Source: Isoetes taiwanensis
Lineage: Eukaryota > Streptophyta > Lycopodiopsida > Isoetales > Isoetaceae
Direction: 5' to 3'
DNA length: 64,000 nt
Assembly: GCA_021234155.1 (NCBI GenBank)
Contig: JAJEKV010000036.1
Span: 6,533,079-6,597,078, forward strand
Positions 22,901-35,896 of the stretch are shown in pieces. The notes beneath the pieces are model-generated. The model made no database searches. It saw only the letters and a program-made list of their open reading frames with translations, and was not told the origin of the DNA. Within the stretch, counting starts at the first letter, position 1. Each line of letters starts with the position of its first letter. The position numbers and the translations under genes were made by a program.

Positions 22901-25900
22901 CATTTGTCAGAGAATCTAAGATAAGGAGTTGAGGGCGAGGATTGGGATAAACTTCTATGAATGAAACGGATATGAGCTGAGGCTGGAGGAGGAAGGCGGG
23001 AGGCGGAGGCGGGGGGCGGGGAATAGGAATAGGAATCAGACTGGACAGAATAAGAACTAGAACTGAACAAGAGCAAATTCAAAGGGCCACAGTCTTTGTA
23101 TGGACTGGAAGTCGATGATGGACACGAGGCATGGGACAATTGAAACTAGATCTAAAACCGGCCAAAGAAGAAGATCTAGGTACAAGCGTTTGTCGTTGCT
23201 GATTCGACCAGAGGCCCGGGACTATTGGCCGCATGAGGATTCGATGAGATTGAGCGAAATGCTATAAGAAGCTCATGGACGACCAAAGAGGTGATGTACA
23301 TTATAGCAATGAGGCAGAAGATCTCCGTCCTCAGTCACACCAATAGAGCTGGGATCCTTGAGTGCGATTCTAAGGATACGCTTGCTTGAAGCAAATGGTA
23401 TCTAAATAGAATGTCAGCATCATTGTAGGTTTGCATGGTATACTTCTAGGCTGATCCTGGTATAATGATAAAATTCCTTAGCCAGGCCTTGCTAGAATCG
23501 GCCCACTCCATCATACAGGAGGTGCGAGAAATGTTGGCGACCATGAGAAATCTACTCGAACAAATATTGAAGTTTCAATTGGTGCCCATGGACATCCGAT
23601 GGCTCCTCCATAAATAGAGGCAGGGTGAATCTCCCTCAGGTGTGCTTCTCGATATGGGCTGGACTGGTGAATCTGTGGGTTGTTGAATTGTTGATGGGTA
23701 AATGGTGATTTTGGGGAAAAAGTCGGCACGTCTTTCTTGTATGCACTAAATGGGTGGTTATCGTTGCTTCTTCAGAGTCTGGATCCTTCATAGATAGCCT
23801 TTTATCACCACATCCTTCGCCTTCCCCCTCAAAAAGTTTGAGCACAGCATCATCCTTGCAGTATCCTTGATTTGATTAATGCATGTGGATGAATCTTGCC
23901 TCAGACGGGTTTCAAAGATTGTGCTATCGAACTATCTTGAGCATGCCTCGACTCCAGTGCATCTTAAGTCTGGGTGCAAACTCCTCTCTGTAATGGCAAA
24001 CCATACCAGAATGATCCCTATGAAAGGCCACAGTCCGGCTTATTTGGGTGGGGTGGATATCAGACCGAATCATAAGCCGTGTCTGATTCAGAGCTTGGGT
24101 GGTCATTAAACTGACCAAACCCATTTCGTCAATCAAGCTAGAAATGTGGTTTAGAGCAATCTACTATCTGAGCTCCTTTTATACGATGTGGCCCTTTAGC
24201 ATACTTAGTAGTTAGAAACCCACAAATTTAGCACCTAACTTCTTTTTGCAATGCCTTAGAGCAAACACAAACAGGACTGGTGAAGCTATTTTTCATTAAA
24301 AAGTTGCAGAATCCCCGGGGCATGGGCACAAGCAACAAAATGAGAAAATTATGAGATCGAGTTCAGAATCGCCTTTTTTGCTGCTGATCCACCGGCCAAT
24401 AATGTCTCCTAAAACGCGACTTTAAAGATGGGCTGGATCTGGAATACTCACCGAAATCCTGTCCTAGAAAAAACAATACTCGATGTGCCAAAAAAATAAA
24501 AACAAGTTTTATCCAAATACATGTTCTCACCTTAAAGAATTTGCACCCGACCTAATTATTTTTCAGATTATTGTTAAAGCTAGGCAATGCTATTCATGTC
24601 ATTTGACTTTCAAGTGACCGTGGCATGTATAAGTGATGTTGTGGCGGTGGTCCTGATCATTGGAAGAAATAAATACAAACCCGTTATTATTGCCAAATTC
24701 ACAGACTACTAGCATCCTGCAGTTAAAATCGAAAATTTCTAGTATCAAAAATTTTTGGTGGGAATGAGATCCTGTTGAAATTAATTTCATTTAATTGATC
24801 TAGGAACCCACAAAATATCCGGGTGGCTAAAGGTAGCTTTAAAAATGCTCGGAAAAGCCATTTTTACTAATATATTTATTTTGCCGTCACGTGTAGTATC
24901 TATTATTATCATCTATATAATACTAAAAGGAGTTTGGATAATCTTATTTTAGCCCTTGCATCATAGGGGCAGCTCTTATATGGTTAAGATTGAAAGGGCC
25001 TTGGTTTTCTATTCATTCCATCGTTATATTAATTCACGGTTATATATCGCAGATTACAGATGATGCAATCAGTTTTGAGGAATTGGGTCTTTTCTAATGA
25101 GTTGCTCAATATCGTTTTGGTTCTAGCTTAGCCGACGATTTGTGTCTGTAAGACTCAGCATCATATCTTGATTAGACCTGTTTGGACAACATTTTGAGCA
25201 ATACTCAATGTGAATTTTGATGTCCTTTTGCAAATAAATATCAGTAAAAAACATCCGCGGGAAATTGACATAGTCCTTTAAAAAGAAATTCAATGTATTA
25301 CATTTTGTTGTTGTTTTAGTGCAATTGGACATGATTTATTCTCAATATAAGACCCATAGTTTTAGACAACACAACAATTAAAATTACTAAAAAAACTAAG
25401 CATATTTACTCGTGAAAAAACCATGAGAATAAATATTATTTTGTGTATCACTATAGGATTGCTCTAAACATTTTAGCCTTTTGGAATCGAACCCAAACAA
25501 AACAAGTCATTAAAACATATACTAAACGCCGTCACATTTAGTAAAGATCAATACAATGATGTCAAAGATTGAAACAATGAATTTTTAAATTTTAAACACA
25601 AGTATACTGTCTAATATGGATCTCTTAATGATGTTTATCATCTAATCATCTTTTAATTGAATTATTAGTTGTTAATCCTTTGAGTTGATAATCTACATCT
25701 TGTGTCAGGTTGATCCTGTCACAGTTGAAATAGATGCCACAACCTCTGAAATAAGCAGTTGATACATAGAAATAACAGCTTTTGTACAAAGGTCTTTTCA
25801 CTTGAAGTCAAGTTCAGCATTTGCTAAACAATGACCAAAAGATGAAAACATAACTTTACAAGCATCTTACATTGTGCGGACATCAGTTGTTTTCAATTAA

Positions 25901-28027
25901 ATGAAGGACTATTGCTTTCAAACAACCTTTTTCAGCTCCGGATCTTGAATTCGATGGAACAATTCAGTTCCTGGGTATAACATGAGTAAAGGTAAAATAC
26001 ATGTAGCAAAGCAGGATCTGAGGATGCCACTACAGCAATTGTTCATCCATAGTAGTATAGGGAGGAAAAGCAGTCAGGAAATGGGGATGGAGGTTGTGGA
26101 GATGCAGGGGCTTTTGCTTTTCATTGGTTTATAGCTTAGAAGATTACATTTGATTAAATAAAGGTGGGTGAGCACATCAGGGATCTCAAAATTTGGAGTA
26201 AGTATTCATTTGAAATGAATTACATGTAATGGACTTTTCATAATACTATCGCCATGGACCTCCATCATGCTGTTGATCCAGCAAGATAGATCTGGTGGGT
26301 GGACAATTGCCTGTATTCACTTTTCATCTGAGCGGACTCTAGTTAGCGCCGTTGGGCACCATTACAGGCAGAATCATCAGGTTAATCACAAACACTGCGG
26401 AAAATATCGAAGGCACTATCGTCACGCTGATGCAGGAGCTTGGACCACCGCGGTGGCAAACGGAGGACGATGTTGAGGGCTTACCTATAGCCGGAAGGGA
26501 GCCCCGATGGTCGCTTCTGTGATTCGACTGAATGATATGGAAAAGGAAAAAGATCATCTTAATTTATCATGCTGGTGAATTCAGTTCACTTCTTTGAATA
26601 AAATTCTTGTTTCCATGTTGAATAAAATTGCATTAAATCTTGCGTGGCCAAAATGCCTTCTTTCTGAATCGCAGAATAGATCATCGACTATATCAGTTGG
26701 GTTGTGGGCGAATAAGCATGCAAACATTGGTATGAATAAAGGATAATTCAATGGAAGGGCGCCATAAGGACTCGAGATAACCTAATTTTGTTCAAAGGGT
26801 AATGTGGCGTCTGGTGAAAAACCAAAAAGCAAAAGCGAAATTTCACATGGTGGCGGGGCTCTAGCTAATTGGCATATTGAGCAGTCTGGGTTATATGAAT
26901 GGGCGCTCTGGGTTGAACCTAAACCGGCGTCTTTTTGGTAAAATAGCATTGGCCGGTTTCTCGAGGGTCACATTATTTCCAGTTTAGTTTACCTAGCCTG
27001 CCCTTACAAAATATGTGCCAAACCTTTGGTTACTCATTGCATAAGTTGGAGTAAAGCATATTTTAGATAACTTGTCTACATACTAGATTGGATATCCTTT
27101 TCTACAAATATCTTATCAAATCTTTCCTGTGAGCTGGCAGTTAAAGCGCAATAGAACCTTCTACCAGTTTATGGACCATATCAGAACTATTGATAGATTA
27201 GGGCATTGCTGAATTTTATTTTATAAATGAAACGATCCCCAACGTATTCCGCCAGCCCTGATGCAGAAGCGATGTAGAGTCGGTAAAGTAAGCCAATTGC
27301 TGTGATTGGAATCGAGGCTCCTAGTAGATGTATCCGTAATAAGTCAAATATCATTGCAAATGGGCTATAAGCATATCGAAATGATTTTAACACGGTATTC
27401 TGCACAGAACTGTGGGTTCGCTCAGCGAAATTGATCAAACACCTCACCACTTAAACCGGGTATCTAACGAGAAATTTCATTTCACAAAGAACACACTAGA
27501 TCTTCCTCGATTCTTTATACAATGTGATTTCATGACCAATAATTTACAATGTAGGTAGATTTTCAAAACCTCATTGAATTAAATGGTTTTCTTTGGTGCA
27601 TTCTTCAAACTTTCTCAAAGTTAAACATTTCTAAATTGTCAAATTGGCGTTTTAAATCAAAAACATCATTTGATTTATCTTTCATGTTTAATAGATAACT
27701 ATATAAGTCATCAGTATTTATTTAAAAGCTGTTTAAGTTATAATTGTTTCTCTTTTATGTAAATTACATGTGGGCTTTGACCATAGAACATAGCTCTGAG
27801 CTAAGTCACGTAATTTTTTGAAATCTTTAGTCATATTGATCTCAAATTTTGCTCAAAGAAGATTCGTCTGAGATCTGGAACCAAAATAGAACTAACGTGG
27901 TTTAACTTCAAAACTCCATATCTGACTTTCCTAAGACATTCATTCTATATTCATAATAAAGGGTATGAACTTAATGGTAGACCATGCTATTCACACATTG
28001 AAGTGGTTGCTACTACAAAATTAGAGT
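22901..28027. other. Unrecognised AT-rich sequence up to the assembly gap
   Basis: No gene or element is supportable. Minus-strand frames at 26339-26557 and 27187-27450 have hydrophobic stretches, and 23.1-24.1 kb could hold more decayed gypsy sequence upstream of pol, but no gag or protease motif was found. Confidence 0.3.
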
Positions 28028-28470
28028 NNNNNNNNNNNNNNNNNNNNNNNNNNNNNNNNNNNNNNNNNNNNNNNNNNNNNNNNNNNNNNNNNNNNNNNNN
28101 NNNNNNNNNNNNNNNNNNNNNNNNNNNNNNNNNNNNNNNNNNNNNNNNNNNNNNNNNNNNNNNNNNNNNNNNNNNNNNNNNNNNNNNNNNNNNNNNNNNN
28201 NNNNNNNNNNNNNNNNNNNNNNNNNNNNNNNNNNNNNNNNNNNNNNNNNNNNNNNNNNNNNNNNNNNNNNNNNNNNNNNNNNNNNNNNNNNNNNNNNNNN
28301 NNNNNNNNNNNNNNNNNNNNNNNNNNNNNNNNNNNNNNNNNNNNNNNNNNNNNNNNNNNNNNNNNNNNNNNNNNNNNNNNNNNNNNNNNNNNNNNNNNNN
28401 NNNNNNNNNNNNNNNNNNNNNNNNNNNNNNNNNNNNNNNNNNNNNNNNNNNNNNNNNNNNNNNNNNNNNN
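28028..28470. other. Assembly gap (443 N)
   Basis: An unbroken run of N. It falls exactly at the left edge of the first minisatellite array, which suggests assembly broke on the repeat. Any reading frame drawn through it is meaningless. Confidence 0.99.
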
Positions 28471-31345
28471 GGTGCCATGTATTGCTGGAGCCCACATGTT
28501 TGGTTTCATCTTGGCATGCTGTTGGAGCATAGGTGCCATGTTGGAGTCTCATATGGCATTTTAGCCACCTTTGGCATAAGCTTGGGCCACCTTTTGGCAT
28601 GCTGCTTGATCCTATGTGGCATGTTGAGCCTAGTTGGCATCTTGGAGCCGCTGCAGATGCTTTAGCCACCTGGCATGTTTGAGCCTAGGTGGCATGTTGG
28701 AGCCTATTTGTTTCACCTTGGCACGATGGAGCCTAGGTGGCATGTTGGAGCCCACATGGCATGTTTGAGCTGCAGCATGGCATCTTTTGAGCTCAGGGTG
28801 GCATGTTGGCCGCGATGGCATGGTTGGTTTAACTATGATGCTTGAACCCACCTTGGCATGTTTGATCCTAGGGTGGCATGTTGGATCCTAGGTGGCATCT
28901 TACAGATGGCATGTTTGAGCCATCTTGGCATGTTTGAGCCTACGGCATGCTGGGAGCGCTGCAGGTGGTAGCGTTTCAGCCACCCTGGCATGTTGGAGCC
29001 TAGGTGGCATCTTTGAGCCCGCGAGATGACATGTTTGAGCCACCTTGGCTGCCCGGCGCCGATGGAGCCTAGGGTGGCATGTTGGAGCCCACGGCATGTT
29101 TGAGCAACCTTGGTATCGTTGAAGCCTAGATGGCATGTTGGAGCCCGTGATGGCATGTTTGATACCTTACGTTTGAGCCTAGGTGGCATATTAGACCGCT
29201 GCGTTTGAGCCACTTTGGTGTTTTGATAATCTTTGGCATGTTTGATCTGGTGGCATGTTAGATCCTAGGTGGTATCTCTGGAGCACATGTGGCATGTTTG
29301 GTTTCTCACCATGGCATGCTTGAGCCTAGGTGCGTTTGAGCCACCTTGGCATGTTGGAGTCCACGCGGGTGCATGTTTGAGCCATCTTATTGCTGGGCCC
29401 GGCATGTTTAAAGCCACCCTGGTATGCCGGAGACTTGGTGGCATGTTGGAGCCCGAGGTGTTTGAGCCACCTTGGTACAAGCTGGAGTCGCTAGGGTAGC
29501 ATGTTGGAGACGATGGCGGTTGAGCCACCCAGGCGTTTGATCCTAAGTGGCATTTTGAGCCTATGTATCTTGGAGACGCATAGCATGTTTGGAGCCTAGG
29601 TGGCATGTTGGAGCCGAGGTGGCATGTTTGAGCCGCCTTGGCATGTTTGATCCGTGGCATTGGAGCCCGCTGCGGCATGTTTGAGCATGGCATAGCATGT
29701 TTGAGCCACCTTGGATGTTTGAGCCTAAGGCGGCATGCTTGAACCACCTTGGCATGTTTGATCCTTAGGTGGCATGTTGGAGCCTAAGTGACATCTTTGA
29801 ACGTGGCATGTTTGAGCCATCTTGGCATGTTTGCCTGTGTGGTATGCTTGGAGCCAGGTGGCATTTTGAGCCACCTTGGCATGTTGGAGCCCACGCGGCA
29901 TGTTGAGCCTCGCTGCGGCATGTTGGAGCCCACGGTTTGAGCTCACTCAGCATGTTGGATTCGCCGCGGGCATGTTTGAGATGCGGGCATGGTGATGTTT
30001 GGTTTCACCTTGGCATGTTTGAGCCTTAGGGTGGCATGTTGTTGCCCCAAGCGATGGAGCCCAGGTGGCATGTTGAGCCCATCAGCATGGTTGAGCCACC
30101 CTGCCATGTTGGTTTTCCGTGGCATGCCGAGCCCCGCAGATGGCATGTGGCATGTTGGAGGCAAGGTGGCACTTTGAGCCAGCTGCGGGCATCTTGAGCC
30201 GCCACAAGTGGCATGTTTGGGCCACCTTGGCATGTTTGGGCCACTTTTGCAGCGTTTGATCCTAGGTGGCATGTTGGAACCTATGTGGCATGGAGCACGC
30301 TGTGGCATGTTTGAGCCTAGGTGGCATGTTGGAGCCGAGAGGTAGATGCTACGTTTGAGCCACTCCATGTTTGATCCCAGTGGCATGTTGGAGCCTGCAT
30401 GGCATGTTTGAGCAACCTTGGCACGCCGGAGCCTAGGTGGCATGTTGTAGCCCGACGGTTTCTGAGCCTTGGTATGCTGGAGCCCACATGGCATGTTTGA
30501 GCTGGCATGGCATGTTTGTGAGCTTCACCTTGGCATGTTTGAGCCTAGGTGGCATGTTTGTGCATGTGGCATGTTTGAGCCAACCATGCTTTGAACCACC
30601 TTGGCATGTTTGATCCTAGGGTGGCATGTTGAGCCTAGGGTGACATCTTGGAGCGCTGTGGTGGCATGTTTGGAGCCATCTTGGCATGTTTGAGCCTTAG
30701 GTGCCATGTTGAGCGTTTTCTAGTTAAATCTTGGCATGTTGGAGCCTAGGGTGGCATAGTTAGGAGCCCATCATCGGCATCTTTTGAGCCATGTTACTGT
30801 CAGAGTTTGAGCCACCTCAGTGCCGTTTGGTTTGTAGGTGGCATGTTGGAGCCCTGCGGGTACGTTTGACACCTTGTCATGTTTGATCCTAGGTGGCATG
30901 CGTTGGAGTCTGGCTATGGTATGTTGGAGCCTAGGGTGGTATCTTGAAGCCGCCATCGTGGCATGCTTTAACCCACTTACATGTTTGGACTTCAGGGTGG
31001 CATGTTGGAGCCCAGGTGTGGTATTTGAGCCTTTGGCATGTTGGAGCCTAGGTGGCATGCTTGAGCCATTGTGGCATGTTGGAGCCCAGGGGTGGCATGT
31101 TTGGAGCCTCTTTGATTACGATGGATCCTAGGGTGGCATGTTGAGCCCACATAGCATGGCTTTTCGAGTCACTTTGGTATTGCAAGTTGGAGCCTTGCGG
31201 CATGTTGGGAGCTTCGCGGGCATGTGTTCGAGCTGGCCTTGGTGATGTTTGAGCCACCTAAGCATGTTGGAGGCAAGGTGGCATCTTGAAGCGCGGCGCG
31301 GGTATAAGTTTGAGCCTAGGGTGGCATGTTTGAGCCTCACCTTGG
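28471..31345. repeat. 19-bp minisatellite array, copy 1
   Basis: About 2.9 kb of imperfect 19-bp units with a constant TGGCATGTT core. Two main variants tend to alternate: type A continues GGAGCCTAGG and type B continues TGAGCCACCT, with a third, TGATCCTAGG. Spacing of exactly 19 is visible where the array is clean, for example the TGGCATG words at 29601, 29620 and 29639. Many units are damaged by 1-5-base indels. The array ends at CACCTTGGCAT near 31345, beside a flank shared with copy 2. The left end is hidden by the gap. Confidence 0.95.
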
Positions 31346-32192
31346 CATATGTTGACTTTGGCTAACTTTTTGGTCTCGACAAATGACAACGGTATGAAAG
31401 GAGAGAAAATGATACACAAAGATGATTTTTGGCGGAATGGTAGTAAAAGCCTTGGGAAATAGCAAATCATGCCTTAAGAAGTGTAACACATCATGGCTCA
31501 TGCAAAGTACCATTGAAATCATGGTCTTCCAAACTTTAACTTTGGTGTCTTGAACCTTTGACCTCCTGGCATTCAAGATGCTTTAGGTAATCAAATATTC
31601 TTCAAGAAATGCCTATATATGATGCCGCCAAACCTGATGGATATCTGCTTCACGCCTACAAGCTCTCACACATACATGTATATGCTTCAAATGCTAGTGA
31701 AGTGCTAAGCATGTATTATAACTCTTGTATAGCCGCCATTTTGTGGTATAATAATGGCATGTGGACAACTTGGTCACACACATGGATTCTAGGAAACCAT
31801 AAAACCACACCTAAAAAAAACACTACCTTAAAAACACCACCTTGAAAAAAACATCCTTCAAAAACCATACGTACCGAGAAAACAACACATCCTTAAAAAG
31901 ATATACTACCGCTTAAGAAAACCACACATGCTTTAAAAAAACTATGGTTCCTTAAAACCACACAAAGATATCCTTGAAAACCATACATCCATATAACCAT
32001 GTATTTAAATATTCAAAAACAACACGTGACAGGTTTTTACTATTGCTTTTAGTCAGTGGACCAAATGTTATCAGGTGGTAAAAACGGCGCATTGTGGATA
32101 CTTGTATATTGTATAGCTACCTCTGTTCATGACCGTTTTATCTAAGCAACAATTGTGTTGGAACTTGCTTGGATCATCATTGCCCTTGGGTT
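31346..32192. repeat. Flank with degenerate A/C-rich repeats
   Basis: Single-copy-like sequence shared with the second duplicate (about 43050-43865). Between about 31790 and 31995 it contains a run of degenerate motifs of the form CCTTAAAAACCACAC, roughly 15-25 bases apart. There is no gene. Confidence 0.55.
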
Positions 32193-32459
32193 TGTTAGGA
32201 AATATGAGACACACACAACTTTTCCCAATAAAGACAAAGATCAACAAATTTTATTCATATGAGATACATATTTATACATCAATATGAGCCACTATTGGAT
32301 TCAAAGCACAATAGGCAAGAGTGCTATATGTGACATACGTGCTGGCTACATGGCAAAGGTAAAGGTGCATCGCCCCTCTAGAAAGGAGATTCCAAACACC
32401 CTCGCAACTTAGCCTCTTTGAACAACATTGTATCTCATATTTAAAGATGCCTCCAACCA
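32193..32459 (-). mobile_element. Ty1/copia 3' LTR, copy 1
   Basis: On the minus strand this 267-bp segment begins TGGTTGGAGG and ends TCCTAACA, the canonical TG...CA. It is immediately preceded by a purine-rich tract (AAGATACAAGGAGGGA, 32460-32475) that fits the polypurine tract priming plus-strand synthesis. The pol remnant lies directly upstream on the same strand. No second LTR was found, so the element is 5'-truncated. Confidence 0.7.
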
Positions 32460-34230
32460 TCCCTCCTTGTATCTTTTTAATCTAGTGCTTGGATCAAAAA
32501 GTAGTGGGTTAAAAAGGAAAAACACCCAAGCACTTTCGTAACAACTCAAGTAACAACAAAAAGATTCAACAATTCCAAGCGTCGCTTTGCACATCTCTTT
32601 GTTTCCTCAAATCCTAATGCTTTGGTGAAGATATCAAAGAACCATTAATGACGTTGGACAATATTTAAGCATAATAGTCTTCTTCGCATTTCCAATTTGA
32701 TATAATGATAATGTAGCTCAATATGTTTAGATTTAGAATGAAAACCTCATCCTTTGTTAATGCAATTGTAATTTTGATTATCATTATCATGAGTAGAGTA
32801 GGCTCCCACTGAAGTCCGACATGGAGACAATCCATCAACCGCCGCAGAACCAAACCAATTTCATCGGGCAATTGATGCAAAGAACATACCGGGCCTCAGA
32901 GGAAACAGAAACACATCGCTGTTTCTGCTCATCCAAGAAACTAAGGATTTCCCAAAAACAACTCCCACTAGTAGAACTTAAAAAGTATCGACAAATCCAC
33001 CCCCAATCAAGATTTGTATAGCCTTAGCAAAGCTAATACATCAACATCATTCGGGCGAAAGTACAAACCACAAGTAGAAGTGCCTTTCAAGTATCTCAAA
33101 ACCCTTTTAGCAGCTAATCCAATGAACCTCATTCAGATTAGTCATGAATTGACCAAGAGTATTAGCAAAGATACTAATAATATCGTATGCAGTGGCATTG
33201 GCCAAATACATCAATGCACCAACCAAACTAGCATAAGGACAATTTTTCATTTGTAATCTCTTTTCTTCTTCATCAAAGGACTTGTTTTGAGAGACAGCTT
33301 AAGTATGTGGAACTAACAACAAGAGGAGTAATTTTATGATTTTGCTTCAAGGAGGCCAAACTTTCAGAAAACGAGTGCGTAGATATATGTGGATTTCAGA
33401 AAGATGTAACAAAACCCTTGATCTCGCCACGCCAGACCCTGAATACCCAAACATGAGTGAATTTCACCCAAGTCAACCGGCCTCAGCAGGCCGCGATAAT
33501 AGAGCTTTCACTCTTATGTGGCGCATAAAAATCATTGGGTAAACAACATATCGTGATCATCAACATATATAGAGCAATGGTAAGAGGACCCTTCATTTGA
33601 AGTAAAATGTTCAAATCGCAAATGACACTAGGAAGGAATCCAAAGAAAGCAAGAAGGTGTTAATCTTTTATGAACCATGCTCTGAAGCTTACCAAACCAT
33701 AAAGAGCTTTTTCTCAATTCATTAATAACCAAGTGTTCTTTTGTCCTACAACAAAACCCAAATTGTGTTGTACCATAAATCTCTTCACTCAAATCCCCAT
33801 TCAAGCAAGGTCGCTTTACATCCATTTGATGTATATGAAGATCATGTTGTAATCGCGAAAGGCTAACAACAACAATACTCCCCGCAGAACTTGTAAGATC
33901 TACAATTGGAAAAGGTTTCATAATCTACACCTTCAACTTGTGAGAAACCTTGACAACAAGGCACAGCTTTGAATTTATCAAAAGAACCATCAGCTTTAAC
34001 CTTGGTCTTTAAAAATCCACTTTCATTGAATAGGGCTTTTCGTGCTGCGTGTAATTCCGCCAGTTCTTTATGTCTTTATTGATCAAGGATTCATATTCAG
34101 CCTTTCCACATAGCCATTTTTCCACTCCATTCGGCTGATCCTGAACTGGTGACATCGCCATCAGAAATTGGATCGCTACTATAGCCAAAGCAGCACGATA
34201 ATCTAAGATCCGGGCCTCCAAGCTCGACGC
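32460..34230 (-). mobile_element. Ty1/copia pol remnant (RT and RNase H), copy 1
   Basis: Minus-strand pieces in copia pol order. KVKADGSFDKFKAVPCCQGF (about 34.0 kb) is the RT start. HQMDVKRPCLNGDLSEEIYG (about 33.8 kb) contains the first RT Asp. A YVDD-like box near 33.57 kb is disrupted by a two-base insertion. FANTLGQFMTNLNEVHWI and AAKRVLRYLKGTSTCGLYFR (33.05-33.2 kb) lead to RNase H. ALTKDEVF and DIFTKALG (about 32.6-32.75 kb) mark the C-terminus just before the polypurine tract. Gag, protease and integrase are missing. Frames are broken throughout, so it is inactive. The same remnant sits in the second duplicate. Confidence 0.85.
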
Positions 34231-34820
34231 GTAACAATAGCATCATCATGAAGAACCCTCATGAACAACTTCATCATCATGAGATAACCCTCATGAATAA
34301 CTGACCACCATGATCTTCGCCATCATAATCACCACATCATTAGCAAAATCATAAGCAAGTTCAGGGACATCAAGAGCTTCAGCAGGATTTAGAAGACTTT
34401 GATTTCTGTGACAACATAAAGCATTGGGAATCTGTTGCAAAATTTAGACATATTTGTACAAAACAAATAGGCATGAAATTCGAGGATCTACAACAATAAG
34501 TGATGATGACGACGAGTTGGAGTTTCCATTGGACGATGTTGAAGAAGACATGGAGGACTCCGCATGGATGATGGGTCGCAATAGGTTTGCAGTCAATTTG
34601 CGGATGATACATTCCTCTCATGAGTTCCACTCCGTGCGCCTAAGAATATTTTCTTTGATGCCTTTCTTTAGCTTCTGGATGCTTTGCTTAACCGGGTCGG
34701 CGTTCTACCATGTGGGTACCGGAGGAACCTCCTCCCGCGGTTGAAGTCAGCCTGGCCTCAGCATCAGCTATTACCACGTACCGGCCAAACCTGCAGCATA
34801 CCATTTGGCTGGACATTAAT
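34231..34820. other. Unassigned sequence between the copia and LINE remnants, copy 1
   Basis: It contains short CATCATCATGAAGAACCCTCATGA-type repeats (34.24-34.30 kb) and an acidic-coding plus-strand stretch (DDDDELEFPLDDVEED). It may be upstream copia sequence too decayed to place. Confidence 0.35.
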
Positions 34821-35700
34821 GCTAGGGCATGAGATACTACAAAATCTTAAGCAACATTTGAACCGGGTGGAGGGGAAGTAAACTCACCATGGTCGCAGGG
34901 ATTCTCAGCCAAGTCGCTCAGAAAGCACTCATGTTTACGCAGCCTCTCCCTCGATAATTCTTACCAAAGTGTGGTTAAGGAGTTGGATGACAATTATCTC
35001 TAATTTTAATTTTGAGGAGCCGCAATGGAGGAGGTGGGGCAGGAAGGTCGCGATGGTGGAAGTGTGTGCATCCCGCACGGTAGGGGCTTGGGTATGCTTG
35101 ATGTCGCTGCATCACCTAAGGTTCTCGTGTCGAATTCATCTCCGGGCAGCTTGCTGCGTGAGCAACAATCCCCGTGTTTGGCTTCTCTTTGCTGGCACGT
35201 ACGCTTTGGCCACCTATTGTGGTTTAGGAAGCCAAAGAATTCCAAAATTGGGCCAAGGTTTCGCCTGCTTGAGGATTTGGCGGCTCCCTCATGCTTCTCG
35301 CTTTTCTAAAGGTCTCCGGCCTCGGAAGGTGTCCTATAGTCTTTATTGGACCCTAGCAGTGTGTATGGTGCTCTCATCAGCTCTCTCGGTAAATTTTGAC
35401 TCGTGATCTCCCTTGGCCTCTTCCCTACACCTGTGTACCGCCGATGGCTTGCTACGTAGTAACATCCATCTCAGATTGGTATTGAAGGGTCATCACCGTG
35501 GAGTTTTAGGAAACTTTTAGAAAGCCATAGGAAATTATCCTATAGGTTCTAAAAGTTTGACACACACAGCCAAAGCCCGCCCAAATTTGAAATGTGCATC
35601 TTCTTGGGGAAGAAACCTGATAGCTGGCCTGGGCTCCTTCTTTCGCGAGATGTGTTTCGGCCCGCATATCCGGCGATAACATCAGGTATTTCTCCAGACT
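34821..35700 (+). mobile_element. LINE reverse transcriptase C-terminal fragment, copy 1
   Basis: Plus-strand pieces resemble the region after the RT core of plant LINEs, 'WxxxxLSMAGRILVAxQV...GGLGMLDV...'. Here NRVEGKLTMV, QKALMFTQPL and GLGYA(C)-type fragments appear with frameshifts. The equivalent in copy 2 is clearer. The fragment stops close upstream of the RAD54 first exon. It is non-functional. Confidence 0.55.
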
Positions 35701-35896
35701 CAGATAATATATTTTTGTATATTCATTTAGACTAAAGCCCCGCTGCTCTGGAGATTGATCTGCCGCAAATCAAATGTCATTCCGTCACCTCCAGTATGTC
35801 AAAATTGTGATTTGGATGCTGCTTTAACAAGATACTTTCTTGGCCAGGTCCATGATGTGTATTCAAGGCGAGGACAATTCCTTTAGGTTTTTCTGA

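Noticed and set aside
27987-28669. Open frames of 160-220 codons around 28.0-28.7 kb
   Set aside because: They consist mostly of unknown residues read through the N gap.
28833-31340. Long minus-strand open frames (up to 183 codons) with repeated peptide words such as GSNMPPRLKHAKVAQTC
   Set aside because: They are a by-product of a 19-bp repeat that rarely creates stops on that strand; they occur in all three frames and shift with every indel, so they are not a repeat-protein gene.
28471-31345. CRISPR-like array
   Set aside because: The units are directly abutting 19-bp repeats without unique spacers, in plant nuclear DNA.
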